64,000 nt of DNA. Origin: Penelope pileata (Eukaryota > Chordata > Aves > Galliformes > Cracidae). Location of the stretch: the NCBI GenBank assembly GCA_013396635.1, contig WBMW01005284.1, positions 62,001 to 126,000 on the forward strand. Direction: 5' to 3'. Positions 12,387-23,753 of the stretch are shown piece by piece (the stretch's first letter is position 1; the number at the start of each line of letters is the position of its first letter). The position numbers were made by a program, and so were the translations under genes. Below the pieces are notes generated by a model that saw only the letters and a list, made by a program, of their open reading frames with translations, was not told the DNA's origin and searched no databases.

Positions 12387-13512
12387 GTGTTATTAGTGTA
12401 GCCACCTTCTCCCTACAGAGAGCCAGCAGCTGTTTAAGACACCTCAGAGGTTTGTGCATCCTACAGCATTTCTAGCTGGGTTGCCATTATTGCCCTTCTA
12501 AATTCAGCTCTGTCTGCATAGCTGTGTATATAAACGTACATGCACCTTTGTGAGAAACAGATTGATCTGTAAAGGAAGAACTACACAGAATAGGAAACAA
12601 TCTATTCCTAGAATACCAGACATGCAAAACTATTCATGGTTAACTGCAATTTTAAGGAATTGAGACCAAATGTAAGAAAGAAATAAAACCACTTTAAAGT
12701 CTTGCAATTTGTCATGAGATCTGTTGTGGGGACAAAATATGAATACATCTCAGTGGCTGTACTGCTACATTTATCACGTTAAGATTGAATTCAGAATCTA
12801 AGATGAAGTATAGAAAGGGGCAGAATGCATAGAATTCATAGAATTTGTATAAATGAATGCAGGATGCGATATTGCCAATAGCTTGCCTTGGAGGGAAATA
12901 TTTCACCCTGTTTTACTCCCCTAGATAACAGCATTTTAAATATTACATTGTTTTGATTTGGGTGTGTTTGTGGCCACTGACAAAACAATTTACAATGTAA
13001 TTACAAATACGCTTACTTGAATTAAAATACTTTGACATAAACCATCACAGGACAAAAGAGTAAATGTGGAGATGTGGCTGAAGCTCGAGGAACACAATCT
13101 TTTTTGAAAGGAGTCAGATTGCATTTCCTTTTTTCTGTTGACCACTTGCATAAACAGAAGTGTTTAGCATTTGGGAATTTGCCAGTGGAATTCAAGTATA
13201 TAAAGTGCCTGGCCCCTCCCAGTGATGAAATCTGTGAGCTAATTAACCAACACTGGAGTCAGGAGTAAGGAAGGCATTACAGCTGATACACCACTTGGAA
13301 AAATGTATGTTGCATTTAGATATCAGCCTTCTGTTCCCAGATTAACTAACTAATTAGGCCTCTTCTTCCGTCTCACCGGTGAAATAAAGGCCAGCAATAT
13401 TGGCTCAGGTTATTGGTTCAAACTCAGGCTTCAGACTGTTACCAGAGGGAGACAGGCTTTGGTATTTTGCAGTTTCTTTCACTTTTTCATGCATGCTTTT
13501 CACATAGTCTGA

Positions 13513-13562
13513 CTCCCTTCCTTCCTTCCTTCCTTTCCTCTTTTTCTTTTTTTTTTCTTTCT
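13513..13562. repeat. 50-nt homopyrimidine tract, (CCTT)n then T-rich
   Basis: An unbroken run of C and T begins with about five CCTT units and passes into a T-rich stretch. The short open frame overlapping it is serine/phenylalanine-rich low complexity and not a gene. Confidence 0.9.
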
Positions 13563-14404
13563 AGTTCACTTGTTTCAGAAAAACTGTTCTGCTTTAGCAT
13601 CCTTTCAATCTGTTTGAGACAAACCTTGGCAAACAAGTATAACACCAAAAATGTCTTACATTTGCATTTATGAGGACTGGCTTGGTGTAGGAGATTGATA
13701 TACTATTTTTTTTTGTTTTTAAATCTCATTTGTTTCATGGAAATTTACACTTTGTGTGTAAATTACTGTAGGTGAAATTCAATTGAACAAATTGATATTT
13801 TTGCTTGTAAAAGTAGCTTTCCCATTTTCAGGGGTGTTCAGTTCTGTCCTTTTGGCAGCATTTGATGTGAAGTTAACTTGATGGTAAATAAAGAGTTTGA
13901 CCTGTAGAAAAATACAAATTTTACAGATTCTAATGACTAAATTAAAATGGCAGATGTTTTTTTTCTCTTCAGGCACAAACCTGTAGGTTTCTGCAGAATT
14001 GTCAATAACAATCAGAAGGCTATTATGGAACTTAAATTTCAAATATTAATTTTTATAATATTATTTAGTCCACCTTAGGTTCCTTAAATAAAATCTGTTG
14101 GCTGAGGCGCAGGAAGCTTTGAAAGTGTATTCAGCAGACCACTGTAGCCCAGACTTAGCAAAACATCAGTCTGAAAACTAAAATGAGCCTGTGCATAAGT
14201 CTATTGCTAGATGAGGAAATACTTCATCATACCCTCATACTTTATTAATATTACAGTTTTTATCAGTGTTTGGAGTGCTGGCAAACTGAAGCATATTGTA
14301 AAGCATCTGCTTTGAAAGAGCCGGAATGCAAACTCACTGTGCAGTAACAGAGCTTAGAGGATTTAAGTATTTATATCTTTCTGAATTTCTTATCTGGTTT
14401 TTAG

Positions 14405-14507
14405 CTTCTTAAGTGGAACGCAGAACCGCTTTCTAACCATTGGGATGTTTGTAATCCCATTTCTAATAATCAGGAAAAAACGCAAGCTTCTTTTGAATGT
14501 CATCTTG
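14405..14507 (+). other. exon-like segment, 103 nt (unproven)
   Basis: A pyrimidine-rich acceptor ending TCTGGTTTTTAG precedes position 14405, and a strong donor CTTG/GTAAGTG follows 14507. Two of the three frames are open throughout. One gives 34 codons in phase 0 to phase 1 with a hydrophilic product. The other, starting one base later, gives a hydrophobic stretch followed by a basic cluster RKKRK, which would read like a membrane segment with a positive flank. I recognise neither. A second small acceptor/donor pair follows at 14656-14687. The signals are good, but pseudo-exons of this quality occur by chance. Confidence 0.2.
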
Positions 14508-16040
14508 GTAAGTGTTTCAACAGGTTACTGCAACACGTACACTGAACTCTACAAAAGATCTGCCTGCCAAAGAAACACTTTGCTTGTGAGAAGTTTTTCT
14601 GTGTTGCTATGGCATTGAAGTTTTTTTTAAAATGTGGTGTTTTTTTTTCTGACAGCGTACTACTGCAAATGCCATAACATCCATCATGTAAGAAATTATT
14701 ACTTTTTTCCATTTTTGCTGCCTAACTTGTTCAAAGCTGCATGCAGCTACAATAGGTGAAGAATTACTTTGGTGCAAGTAGTCTTTGCTGGGCTGTTACG
14801 GCAGGCAACAGTGCACCAGTTTCCCCCATTCCTTAGTTCACAGAATGGCTGATAAAAATGGCGTGCTGCCCTTGAGAGAAGCAGGAAAAAGGGACACACT
14901 TGATCTTTGCCAGTACTTTTCCCTTTTGCAGAAACTCCTTAAAGATTAGAGATGTATGATTAGCTAAAATTGCTTTTTCTTTCATGGATCATTTGATAAA
15001 ATATTTTCATGTGTATGCAAAACACATGAAATTCAAACTTGTGATGGACGCGGCCTTATAACCTAGTCCAATGTGCGGCATTTGTGGCTGCATCCCACGC
15101 GTTGGTAATACTGCTTCATCAAGTTTTGATATCAAATTGAGAACACCGAAAGTCCTTTCCTTTGGTTTAGGATAAAGATAGATGAGAAAAGACTTTGTAT
15201 TCTTGTCATCTCAGCTTATGAGGGAGATAATTATTAAAACTCCTTATCTGTTGAAATGGTAAAGCCTGATTTGAAAGGAGCTGTTCTAAATAACTGCAAA
15301 TGCTGTTCATAGCTTAGGTCTGTAATACGGAAATGTTAGCAGGGAGAAAATTAAAGGATGAAGCGTTTTCCTAAAGTGGCACACAGAAGTTTTGAATTTG
15401 CTTGCTTCTGTGCTGTTTGAAGAGAGCAGTGCTCTGGGAGGTGACAGAGGTGGCCGTGCAGGTGCCTGGTGATCCAGAATTGCTGTTCCAGCTGAAGGGT
15501 TCTGCTGCACACTTGGCTGGAAGGCTGTGGGGAAGGAGCTGGCAGCTACAATAAAGGCAGAGATTTTCAGACTTTTCAGAGCCTTATCAAGGAGACTTTG
15601 ATGTAGCAGATGAGGGTGTAAATACAGGAGAGGTTTAAAGGGAGATGGCAGTAGAAGAATGTCATTAATCTAAGATGACAGAGAGGGAGAGAACTTTATG
15701 GGGAAAGCTGAAAAATAACCTGAATGGATGACGATTTTTCTCTCTGTTTGAAGAGGAGGCAAGTTTTTCCAGAAAATACAAGAATTTGTGGAAAGAACCT
15801 GAAAGATCACTAATGATTTCGCTGTCCAAGTTTTCCAGTTAGTGCAGGACATGTCACACCTAGTTGCCCATCTCATTTACCTCTATTCCTACGCTACCAA
15901 AGCAGGAATTCTTGGTCAAGACATTAAAAATCTTTCTGTATCATAAAGGTGAAAACTCCTCTGAATCTTATGTTAGCTCAGCAGTTTAATTCTTAAAAGA
16001 CAATCTTTAAGAAGCATTATTTGTGAAAAGATGTACATAG

Positions 16041-16587
16041 GTCACTCCGAAAGTAATGCCTCCTACTTATTTCCATGGAAACTACAACAGATACAAAGAG
16101 CACAAAAACACCATTTGATAGAGCAAATTCTCAGCTACAAAACACTCTTTTGCAACACAGCCACAACCATGAGCTGATTTGCTCAGATGTGCTGATAGAA
16201 ACGCCTTTTGCTTCATGGTGTCACAGGTGTGCATGTCCAGAACATGGCTTGTCTTTGACATTACTGTCACCACTGCTGGAAGGCACCCCCACCCCTCCCT
16301 GTGCTCACAGCCACTGGTTGGGCTCCAGCAGCGTTCAGCAGCGCCCATGGATGCCAGTGGGTGCCATTGTTTCCGCACGGGGGAATTCAGTTCCCCCCTG
16401 TGCTCCATCCGCACGCCCATGTCAGAGGCCATGGGGTCAGAGTGCCCCTCTGCTGCCATCTGTCACACGGCCACAGCATGGGACGGGAGCTGGGGGGGGA
16501 AGGTTCAGCTCTGCTGCCATCCCACCAACATCCGCCTCTGATGTCATGGGCCAACAGCATAACACAGGAGGCATTACTTTCGGAGCA
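16041..16587 (-). mobile_element. non-autonomous mariner element with transposase remnant
   Basis: The element runs from CACTCCGAAAGTAATGCCTCCT on the left to AGGAGGCATTACTTTCGGAG on the right. Its GC-rich core (about 16270-16545) is the reverse complement of the core at 7380-7720, so it lies opposite to that copy. On the minus strand, between core and AT-rich end (about 16190-16262), there is a decayed stretch resembling the mariner transposase segment around its DKPRSG-type linker, with CAAGCCATGTTCTGGACATG visible on that strand. The 7.4-kb copy lacks this stretch. The plus-strand 186-codon frame over the element is incidental. Not capable of transposition by itself. Confidence 0.85.
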
Positions 16588-17262
16588 TGCATGGATCTTA
16601 TGTGTGCTGGTTTAGTGATGCTGTTTACTGCTTAACGTGTGACTTGAACTGAAGCCTCAAGACATTTTTCATAAAGTTGTTTCAAATATATTCCAATACT
16701 CTAATTTGCTAAATAAAAACCTAATACAAATTAAAAATAAACCAGCTTTGCTTTGAAAATTCATTTATATCCATATATAAAAGAAATAACAACAACAGCA
16801 GAGATTTGTAAGCCTGTAATTGCTGACATACTTGTTTCTATTCAATTTTAAATCTACTTTAAATGTTTTTGATTAATTTAGCAATTTGCAATCAAAGCAG
16901 TCTTGATTAACTGGCTTACATACAACAGACTATTTAAGCTGAGGATCAAAAGACATCAATTATTATAATTAATTATTATCCTAGTTGTATATTTTTGAAG
17001 GAAGATTAAGAAATAGTTCTATACACAGTAAAAATTTTCAGGAAAGAGATTCTACGTTTATACTAGTTATTTATTAGCACATCAATTTATCGACTCCACT
17101 GAATAAAGGTAAGCAAGTTGTCAAGGAAAATGGAGCAAACTGGCTGAGATTGCAGCATTCAGTAAAGCTTAAATCAAAATCAATAAAAGCACAAAAAATA
17201 GGTCTCATTTTACTTTTTCAGGTTTTATACAGTCTTGGTTTTTTTCCTTCTTCTTCTTTTGT

Positions 17263-17279
17263 CTTTTTTTTTTTTTTTT
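17263..17279. repeat. poly(T) run within a pyrimidine-rich stretch
   Basis: Seventeen T residues following TTCTTCTTCTTTTGTC. No associated retroelement body was recognised. Confidence 0.9.
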
Positions 17280-18533
17280 GAAATTTCATCTTCTTATCCT
17301 CTTGATATTGAAGTATTGAGGACAGAGACTTCCTCCAAACGCTGCACAATACTGCTTGGGTTAGAAGAAAAAAAGTACTGTCCTCTATATAGGTAGGAAT
17401 CCACAGGAGGCAACAGTCAAAAGACAGCATGGACTTGATCAGAAACAAAGGAAAATGAACTGTGAATTTTTTTTTTTTGGTTGGAAATGTTGAGGAGCAA
17501 GTCACACTGTGAGCATTGAGAGCAGTAGTGCTCTCTGAATAAGTGTCTTGGATAAAACGGAGTTCAGCACTCCATTTTGAACCAAGAATGGAGGTGAACA
17601 GCAAAGGGGAGAACACCTTCTTTTACACTGCCTGGCATTTAGCAGTGCTGAACAATGCATCTCAAAGTTCAATGCTTCTTTTTCTCTTAATCCCCAAGGA
17701 ACTTAGGTTTTGATCTTTGATTCAGTTGCTGCCATCACCAGTTTGTGTGGTTTTGATACCATTGAGAAAATAACATTTAGGGCACAAAAGCCTGTGAGAC
17801 TTAGGGCAAGCAGCACCAAAGCCAGGAGCAAAGTGTCATGCAGCCTGCGTCACTTTCAAAGCCTGAAACGCTAACCTTGATCTGAACCAAACTGAAGTCT
17901 GCTTATGCCTTCTGCTTGTTTTTGTTATCATATGTATTTTAAATTATTAAGTTCAGATGATAAAAATAATCAAGTAAATTGTCTGTTCACAGAGGTGAAA
18001 TGTGTAGGAAGAGCCACGGGGTAGGGAGATAACAGAATGAGTGAAAAATTTTCACTTTTTAGCTGGCAAATTATAATTATTTCATCCTAACTTGATCCAG
18101 GCATGAAAATACCTTTTCCAAGGATGTGGCCCAACTGTGAAACTTAGTAATAAACTCCTTAAAGTAGACATCAGCTTAGTTTCATTATTTATTTCTATTT
18201 GTTATGCTTTTAAGGGTGTTCTTTTTGCTTTTGAAGGTGTTCTTTTATTTCTAACTTAAGTTTGTTTTGTCTGGAACAAGATACTCATAGAAATGATGCA
18301 GGCACTCTTTTCCTATGCTGTTTCGAATAGTGCTGGAAACCATCTCTGACCTAAACCAAATCTTTGGGACAGGAATAAAACTTACACATGCAACTTAGAA
18401 TGGAGAATTCTGATTAAGATCTGATGAAGAAACATGAGCCTGTGGCTGAAGAGCTTGGGGTTCTGTGCTTCTGTGGTGCAGACTCAGCTCCCCTCTGCTG
18501 AGAACCTCCATGTTCTGAATGTCCTTATCTCAC

Positions 18534-18687
18534 CCTTGATGAGAGTCATGTTTCCTTTTGTTATCTCTTAGGACTTCTGGCTCGTTGACATCAGAAATGG
18601 GACAGCGGATCTTTCCACCGGAAGGCTGTACCTTATCACTAAAGGCATCCTGGAAGAACTGGGAGATAAGAGCTGGGATTCCTAGAC
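18534..18687 (-). other. exon-like segment, 154 nt (unproven)
   Basis: Reading the minus strand, the acceptor is a run of eight T then CTCTAG just above 18687, and a donor AAGG/GTGAGA follows 18534. Between them one frame stays open for 50 codons (phase 1 in, phase 2 out), and its product has a balanced composition with motifs such as SQFFQDAFSDK and KIRCPISDVNEP. The plus strand over the same bases is also open in two frames for about 37-43 codons, which weakens the argument from openness. I do not recognise the protein. It may be a real exon, a decayed pseudogene or chance. Confidence 0.22.
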
Positions 18688-19245
18688 CTAGAGAAAAAAA
18701 ATAAGACAAGTCTTTTGGGTAGAAGTTACTGGAAGTTTATCATAACGTGACCCATGTTTGTGAATGAGTTATAAGTAATAAAAAAGTTCTGTGTCTTTCT
18801 GCTAATTTGTGCATTGCAGAAATAATGATGAATTTCATGAATTTCAATCAAATACTTTGTATTTATCAAATTTAAGATCTATTTGCTTAACTATTACAAA
18901 AAATAATGCAATTAACTCTGTTAAGTTCCAAAACCTTACAATTTGACCTCAGTATACATCTACCCCTTAGGTCTTTGTCATGATTACCAAGCGCTCTGCT
19001 TGTCCAAGATGAGATTTACATCACTGAAGGAAATTGGATAATATAATAGAAAAAAAGTTGTTCTTTTTTTCCTTGTTCTTTTGTAAGAATCTTGTCAGAT
19101 TATTGCTCTGTGATGGCTGCATTTCAGGGTATGGCAGATGACAGCTCTGAAATCTCTGTATGCTTCTGTAATTTCTTTCATAAAGTACCAGATAACCTTA
19201 CTGTTGACAAAACCAAAATCAGAGGTGGCTTATTTTTTGCTTACG

Positions 19246-19260
19246 TTTTTTTTTTTTTTT
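19246..19260. repeat. poly(T) run
   Basis: Fifteen T residues between TTACG and AAATC. Homopolymer only. Confidence 0.85.
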
Positions 19261-22192
19261 AAATCTTTTTCTGGATATGCAACAAGTGCTATTTGATCTA
19301 GAATGTAAACATAAATGCTCTCATTACTGTAACTGCAGCTGGCAATATCTGTGGAAACCAACTTCTCAGAATGGTAATGTCTGCCACTGAAAATATTCTT
19401 AGTATATATATTTAAATATAAGATTTGTGTGTGATAAAGACTTAAGTAGGTTCTCTCAATGTTATAACACAATACGAAGAATCTTATTTTATATGCACAA
19501 AAATGTGGTGAGAAAATGACAAAACGGCATCTTTTTTTTTTTTTCTGGGGCAAAGCAATATAAATAATAAGCTACTTACTGTATGCGGGGAAGGAAAAAT
19601 GACATCAGGTTTATTGCTGAACATTTTTCATGTTTATGAATCATGTTCTACAAAAAAGCTCCTATGCAGAATTTGTAACTGCATTTTAAATGAGGTAGGA
19701 AGAACAGAAACATGCCTGGTCTGGAGATATTCTTCTTAACGGGAGATTTCTCATTTTTTCACTTTCTGATGTAACAGTTCACCAGAGCAGAATATCATGT
19801 AATTAAAATATGTTAAATTTGACTCTCCAAGCAGTTAGTTTTGCTGAACAGGGAAATTGAAGTAGAGAGAAATAATGGAACAACCCAGGAACCTTGCATA
19901 GTGCTGTGGTGTCTTGAGTAGTCAGGTTTGTACAGCTCGGGTATGGCATGGTGTGATCTCATTATGCACTGATAAACATGATTTGTCATTGTCTTAACTT
20001 TAAAAAAAAGCTTTAAAATAAGCAAGAGTTACGCATCTGTGATTGAAAATTGGAAACTGGTGATTAATGTTATTTAACTGTCACCATCATTCTAGAAAAC
20101 TCGGTGTGCAATGCTGCCTAAAAAAAAAGCTAAGGTTTGCAACTTGTATTACACAGTACCTCCAGTTGGCTCTCCTTTCTTGGAAGGCAGAAAAGGAAGT
20201 GAGAATCCCTTTCAACTGAAATGTCTTTTTTTTTCCTTTCAGGACTTACACACAGTAGAAAAACTGAGATTTCAAAATGGTCCTTTTGTTTGTTGCTATG
20301 CATGAGCCTCCTTCTCTGATGCTGCTTTTGCATTGAAAGGAAGATCTGCCTTTATTGTTAATGAATCATTGTATTTCAGACAGGAGGGGCCCTAGTCCAA
20401 GATTGTTCATTAATGACCTTAAGAAGCCAAAGCTGGAAATTAGTTTGTTTCCTTCCTAATATGGAAGGAAACTACATGTAAGAATAATCATAGTTTAACA
20501 CATTGGTCTTGATCCAGGGGTGAACTCTTCTGAGCAGCAGTAATTTTAGGTGAATGGTTGCAGCTTTTTCAGACAAGATCTAATTTTTTTTTTGTCTGTC
20601 CGTATGAACCAGGTCCCACTAGTTCCTTCAAAAACTCATTCCAGAGCTTCCAGGTCTTCCTTATTGCTGTTTCCTCCTATTGGTACAAAACTGAACAGCT
20701 CTAAGAGGAGTGAGTGAAAGCATCGTGAAAGTATTAGAATAGATTTCTGGCTGGAAATATATTCTAGTCTCAGAGTCTATTCCATTTCAGACAGCTGCTG
20801 TTGGAGTGAGTAGGGGATGGCAGGGTGGGAGAGGAGTTATCTCCTTCACACAAGAAATACCATTATTTGTGTTTAAAAAGAATAAAAGGGAGAAATTTGT
20901 GTTTAGAAATTGAAATTTAGGTTTTGTATTCCCTATACTGAAAATAGTCAAAAAATAATTTTGTGATCAAATTAAAAGCTGTAAGGTATGAAATTCCATA
21001 TAGAATTGTGTCTATTAATGCATCATTATACAACCTGGTATTACACCCAGCTACTTTTCCTTGCCATCTAGACTTGTAATGTATCTTGCATATCTTGCCA
21101 GTGGTATCTATTTAACAAGTTGGGCTTTTTTTCTGTTCAGTGTTTCCATGAGTATGCTCTAATGAGTGCTACACCCTTGCACATCAAAGTAAACGTCTTA
21201 AATGGGCAGTCATTGCCTTCACCTGACTTTCTCTGTCCCATTTGACAGGAACATGAGTGCAGTACATATAAGTAATCCTTACTATCTTTATGAACATGTA
21301 ACTATGTCAGTCAGGTACACAGCTTGCTTCTAAATGAGGAATTCTTTGTCACTGCACATTCTTTCCCATCTTCTGCAGAGTCCTAAGTTAGCAAATGTGT
21401 GTCTCACTGCTCACATGTTCTTCAACATGGTTTGGGTCAATATTAGCTTTCCAGAAAGAAACATATGTAAGGCACTCACGGTGGTCAAGAGCAGTAGGCA
21501 GGTGGTAGGTGCTTATGAATAAGGATATGAAAAGTAGCAGTGAGGTGAGAGAATGGTGGGGGAGGGATGGAGAGGAGACTTATGAAGGCATGAGAAAATC
21601 ATGCTACAAGGCAATTTTCTCCTTGCCAGCTGTTCTACATACAGTGCTAAAAACCTTCTAGTCATACAGAGGGCATGAAAATGGTTAATATAAAAATGAA
21701 GGGTTAAATTGTATGTCTCTGTGACTAAGCCGTACTATTGAAGTTTGAATTCTTTTCATTGTGGGTAGGAAGAGAAATAGAATAATCACCTCCAGTTTGG
21801 ATAAAGCACTAAAAGTTCAGAGTAAAAAGACTGTTCAGACTTCAGACATGAGAATCACTTGTCGCAGAGTGCCTTGGTGTGTACTCAGGGAGAAGAACCC
21901 ACAGCTACCTGCTGGGTTCCATGCTTCACCGTATATGTGAACTCTGGCTCACGTTCAGCAGATGGCTTGACCCTTCCAAGGGAATTTTGTGTGATGAATA
22001 GTTTTGCATTAAGTTTTCTCACAGATTAAATCCGTAACTACAAGCAAACTTTTGAGTCTCAGCCTTGTTCTGTAGTCTTAAATGTTTTTAGCTGCATGCT
22101 GTGAAGTGATAGGGCTGACACTCCAGATATGTCAAATACTGACTTTATCATCTGTATCAGTGTTATGTAAAATTTATAAAGCCCTGCAGGAA

Positions 22193-22229
22193 TAAAAAAA
22201 AAAGAAAAAGAAAAAGAAAAAAGAAAAAA
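22193..22229. repeat. A-rich simple repeat (GAAAAA)n
   Basis: Poly(A) passing into AAAAAG-type units and ending GAAAAAATG. No SINE or LINE body precedes it on either strand. Confidence 0.85.
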
Positions 22230-23638
22230 TGAAGATTTTTCCTTTGTATGCTTACAGTTTCTGCTGTAACTGGAACGAGCAAGGATCAGGCAGCTGAGAG
22301 GTGCGCTTACTCCTAGAGGCTTACATGTACAGAAGCTCAAAAGGCCACTATGTCAAAGTTAATTCTGTAATTGCTTTCTATAAATGTAAAAACTTCATTT
22401 TGATAGACAATCTAAGTTAATGAAAGCTAATGTCATGTTTATTACAGGTTTTTATGCTAAAATGCACCTTGACACTTGAAGAAAAATTGTGACAGGAGAT
22501 TAAAATGGTTGAGTAATTACGTACAAATATCTGACTTTTGCCATTTGATTTCACTGCAAAATGTGTGCAGATATGTAAAAAAGTATAATCCTTCAGAAGA
22601 AGGTTGTTCTTGCAGTTGCAAGAAAGGATAACCTAGTAATTGAAGTGTTACTTGGGATTGTGAAAGATTTGTGAAATTTTTTTCCTTGTCTCTTCGTCTG
22701 CTTTGAGAGGGACCTGTAGGAGTGTTCGATAGTCCTTGCACCACTGTTCGTCACTTAAAGCCACATGTAGCATTCTTTGAACAACCATGGAATTTGTATT
22801 GCAGCCAAAATGCAGCTCATGCGTTGTAGGGTGCAGGTCCAACATCTGACAATTGAAAATTAATCTCCGAGTGCAGTGCAGTCAGGGGGATAACAGGAAA
22901 CCGAGAGCAGAGGTTCACTGCGCCTGCCTCTTCTTTTCCTCAGCTGCTGTGACTCAGCTCTCTTTGTTCTTGTGCTCCGCTCAGGCCATGAACATTCCTA
23001 TTTTACCATCCTACGTTTGCAGATGCAGATTGACGTTCACTCTCAATAACACTGAACCTAAATGAAGAGTCAAGAGGTTCATGCTCAGTCTTCATGGTGG
23101 TTTGCAGTTTTGTAGACCAACCTGTCTGTAGAAGAGTTGTATAACCCATGAAAATGCTGCTGCTTGCTTAGAAACTGATTTGTCATCCTTAGCAACTTTG
23201 CAACATGTAGTTGAAAGGCTAATTACATTCAGCAAATTACTGTTTTAAAACTAGGATAGTGTTGTTTGTGCATTGCTAAGGTAAGCAACAATTTCTATAT
23301 ATGAAGATTATCTGTGTAATTATTTAGTGATTTTGAAATGTCAGAGTTCACGGCTGATATAGAAACAGTAAGAATTCATTGTGCACACAAGAATAATTTA
23401 CAGTAGCTTTTTTGCTTGATGTACTTAATGAAGATGCTTTGTAATTCTGCAACATTTTGGATTTAGGATTGCACGACTGATGTGGAGCTCCTTTGGCAAT
23501 ATCCCTTGTTCTTTTTCTGATCACACTTGAGTTCACCTACATTTCTTTTAGGACCTGAGAATTACTTTATTACTTCCCAAAGGGATGTGAGACCCACCGT
23601 AGTAAAAACTTGAACAAAAAAATTTGTCTTTTCCACAG

Positions 23639-23705
23639 CAACTGAAGTTCAGAGGCTGCTGCTGTTTAAAACACCTGTGAACAAGGCTGATTGGATGTCC
23701 CTGAG
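23639..23705 (+). other. exon-like segment, 67 nt (unproven)
   Basis: A strong acceptor (TTTGTCTTTTCCACAG) precedes 23639 and a strong donor (CTGAG/GTAAGG) follows 23705. One frame is open for 21 codons, phase 1 in and phase 2 out. The product begins TEVQRLLLFKTP and ends in DWMSL. The other two frames have stops. The incoming phase matches the outgoing phase of one frame of the segment at 14405-14507, which is suggestive but has a one-in-three chance. Protein not recognised. Confidence 0.2.
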
Positions 23706-23714
23706 GTAAGGGTC

Positions 23715-23753
23715 ACATAAGCTTATCTCCTAGCACATGAGCTTATCTCCTAG
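23715..23753 (+). repeat. 21-bp tandem duplication
   Basis: Two units with the core GAGCTTATCTCCTAG / AAGCTTATCTCCTAG sit side by side. A second small local duplication (TATTTAGTGCTGCTA, twice) lies about 230 bp downstream at 23945-23983. Confidence 0.75.

Larger units (their letters stand above)
12033..16040. other. AT-rich non-coding stretch
   Basis: It contains an imperfect direct repeat at 12258-12386, a 50-nt pyrimidine tract at 13513-13562, and the exon-like segment at 14405-14507. A GC-richer patch around 15400-15545 has no recognisable family. No complete gene seen. Confidence 0.5.

Noticed and set aside
12826..12850. ATAGAATTCATAGAATTTG as a CR1 tail
   Set aside because: Two ATAGAAT words occur by themselves, with no adjoining CR1 3'-end sequence on either strand.
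14656..14687. 32-nt micro-exon after the segment at 14405-14507
   Set aside because: The acceptor and GTAAGA donor are good, but 32 open nucleotides carry almost no information; mentioned only as context.
16075..16635. 186-codon plus-strand open frame
   Set aside because: It runs across the inverted ends and GC-rich core of a mariner derivative on the strand opposite to its transposase remnant, and starts within the terminal region.
22648..22845. Minus-strand 65-codon frame that looks protein-like
   Set aside because: No family recognised, no splice sites that frame it convincingly, and no intact neighbouring coding sequence.
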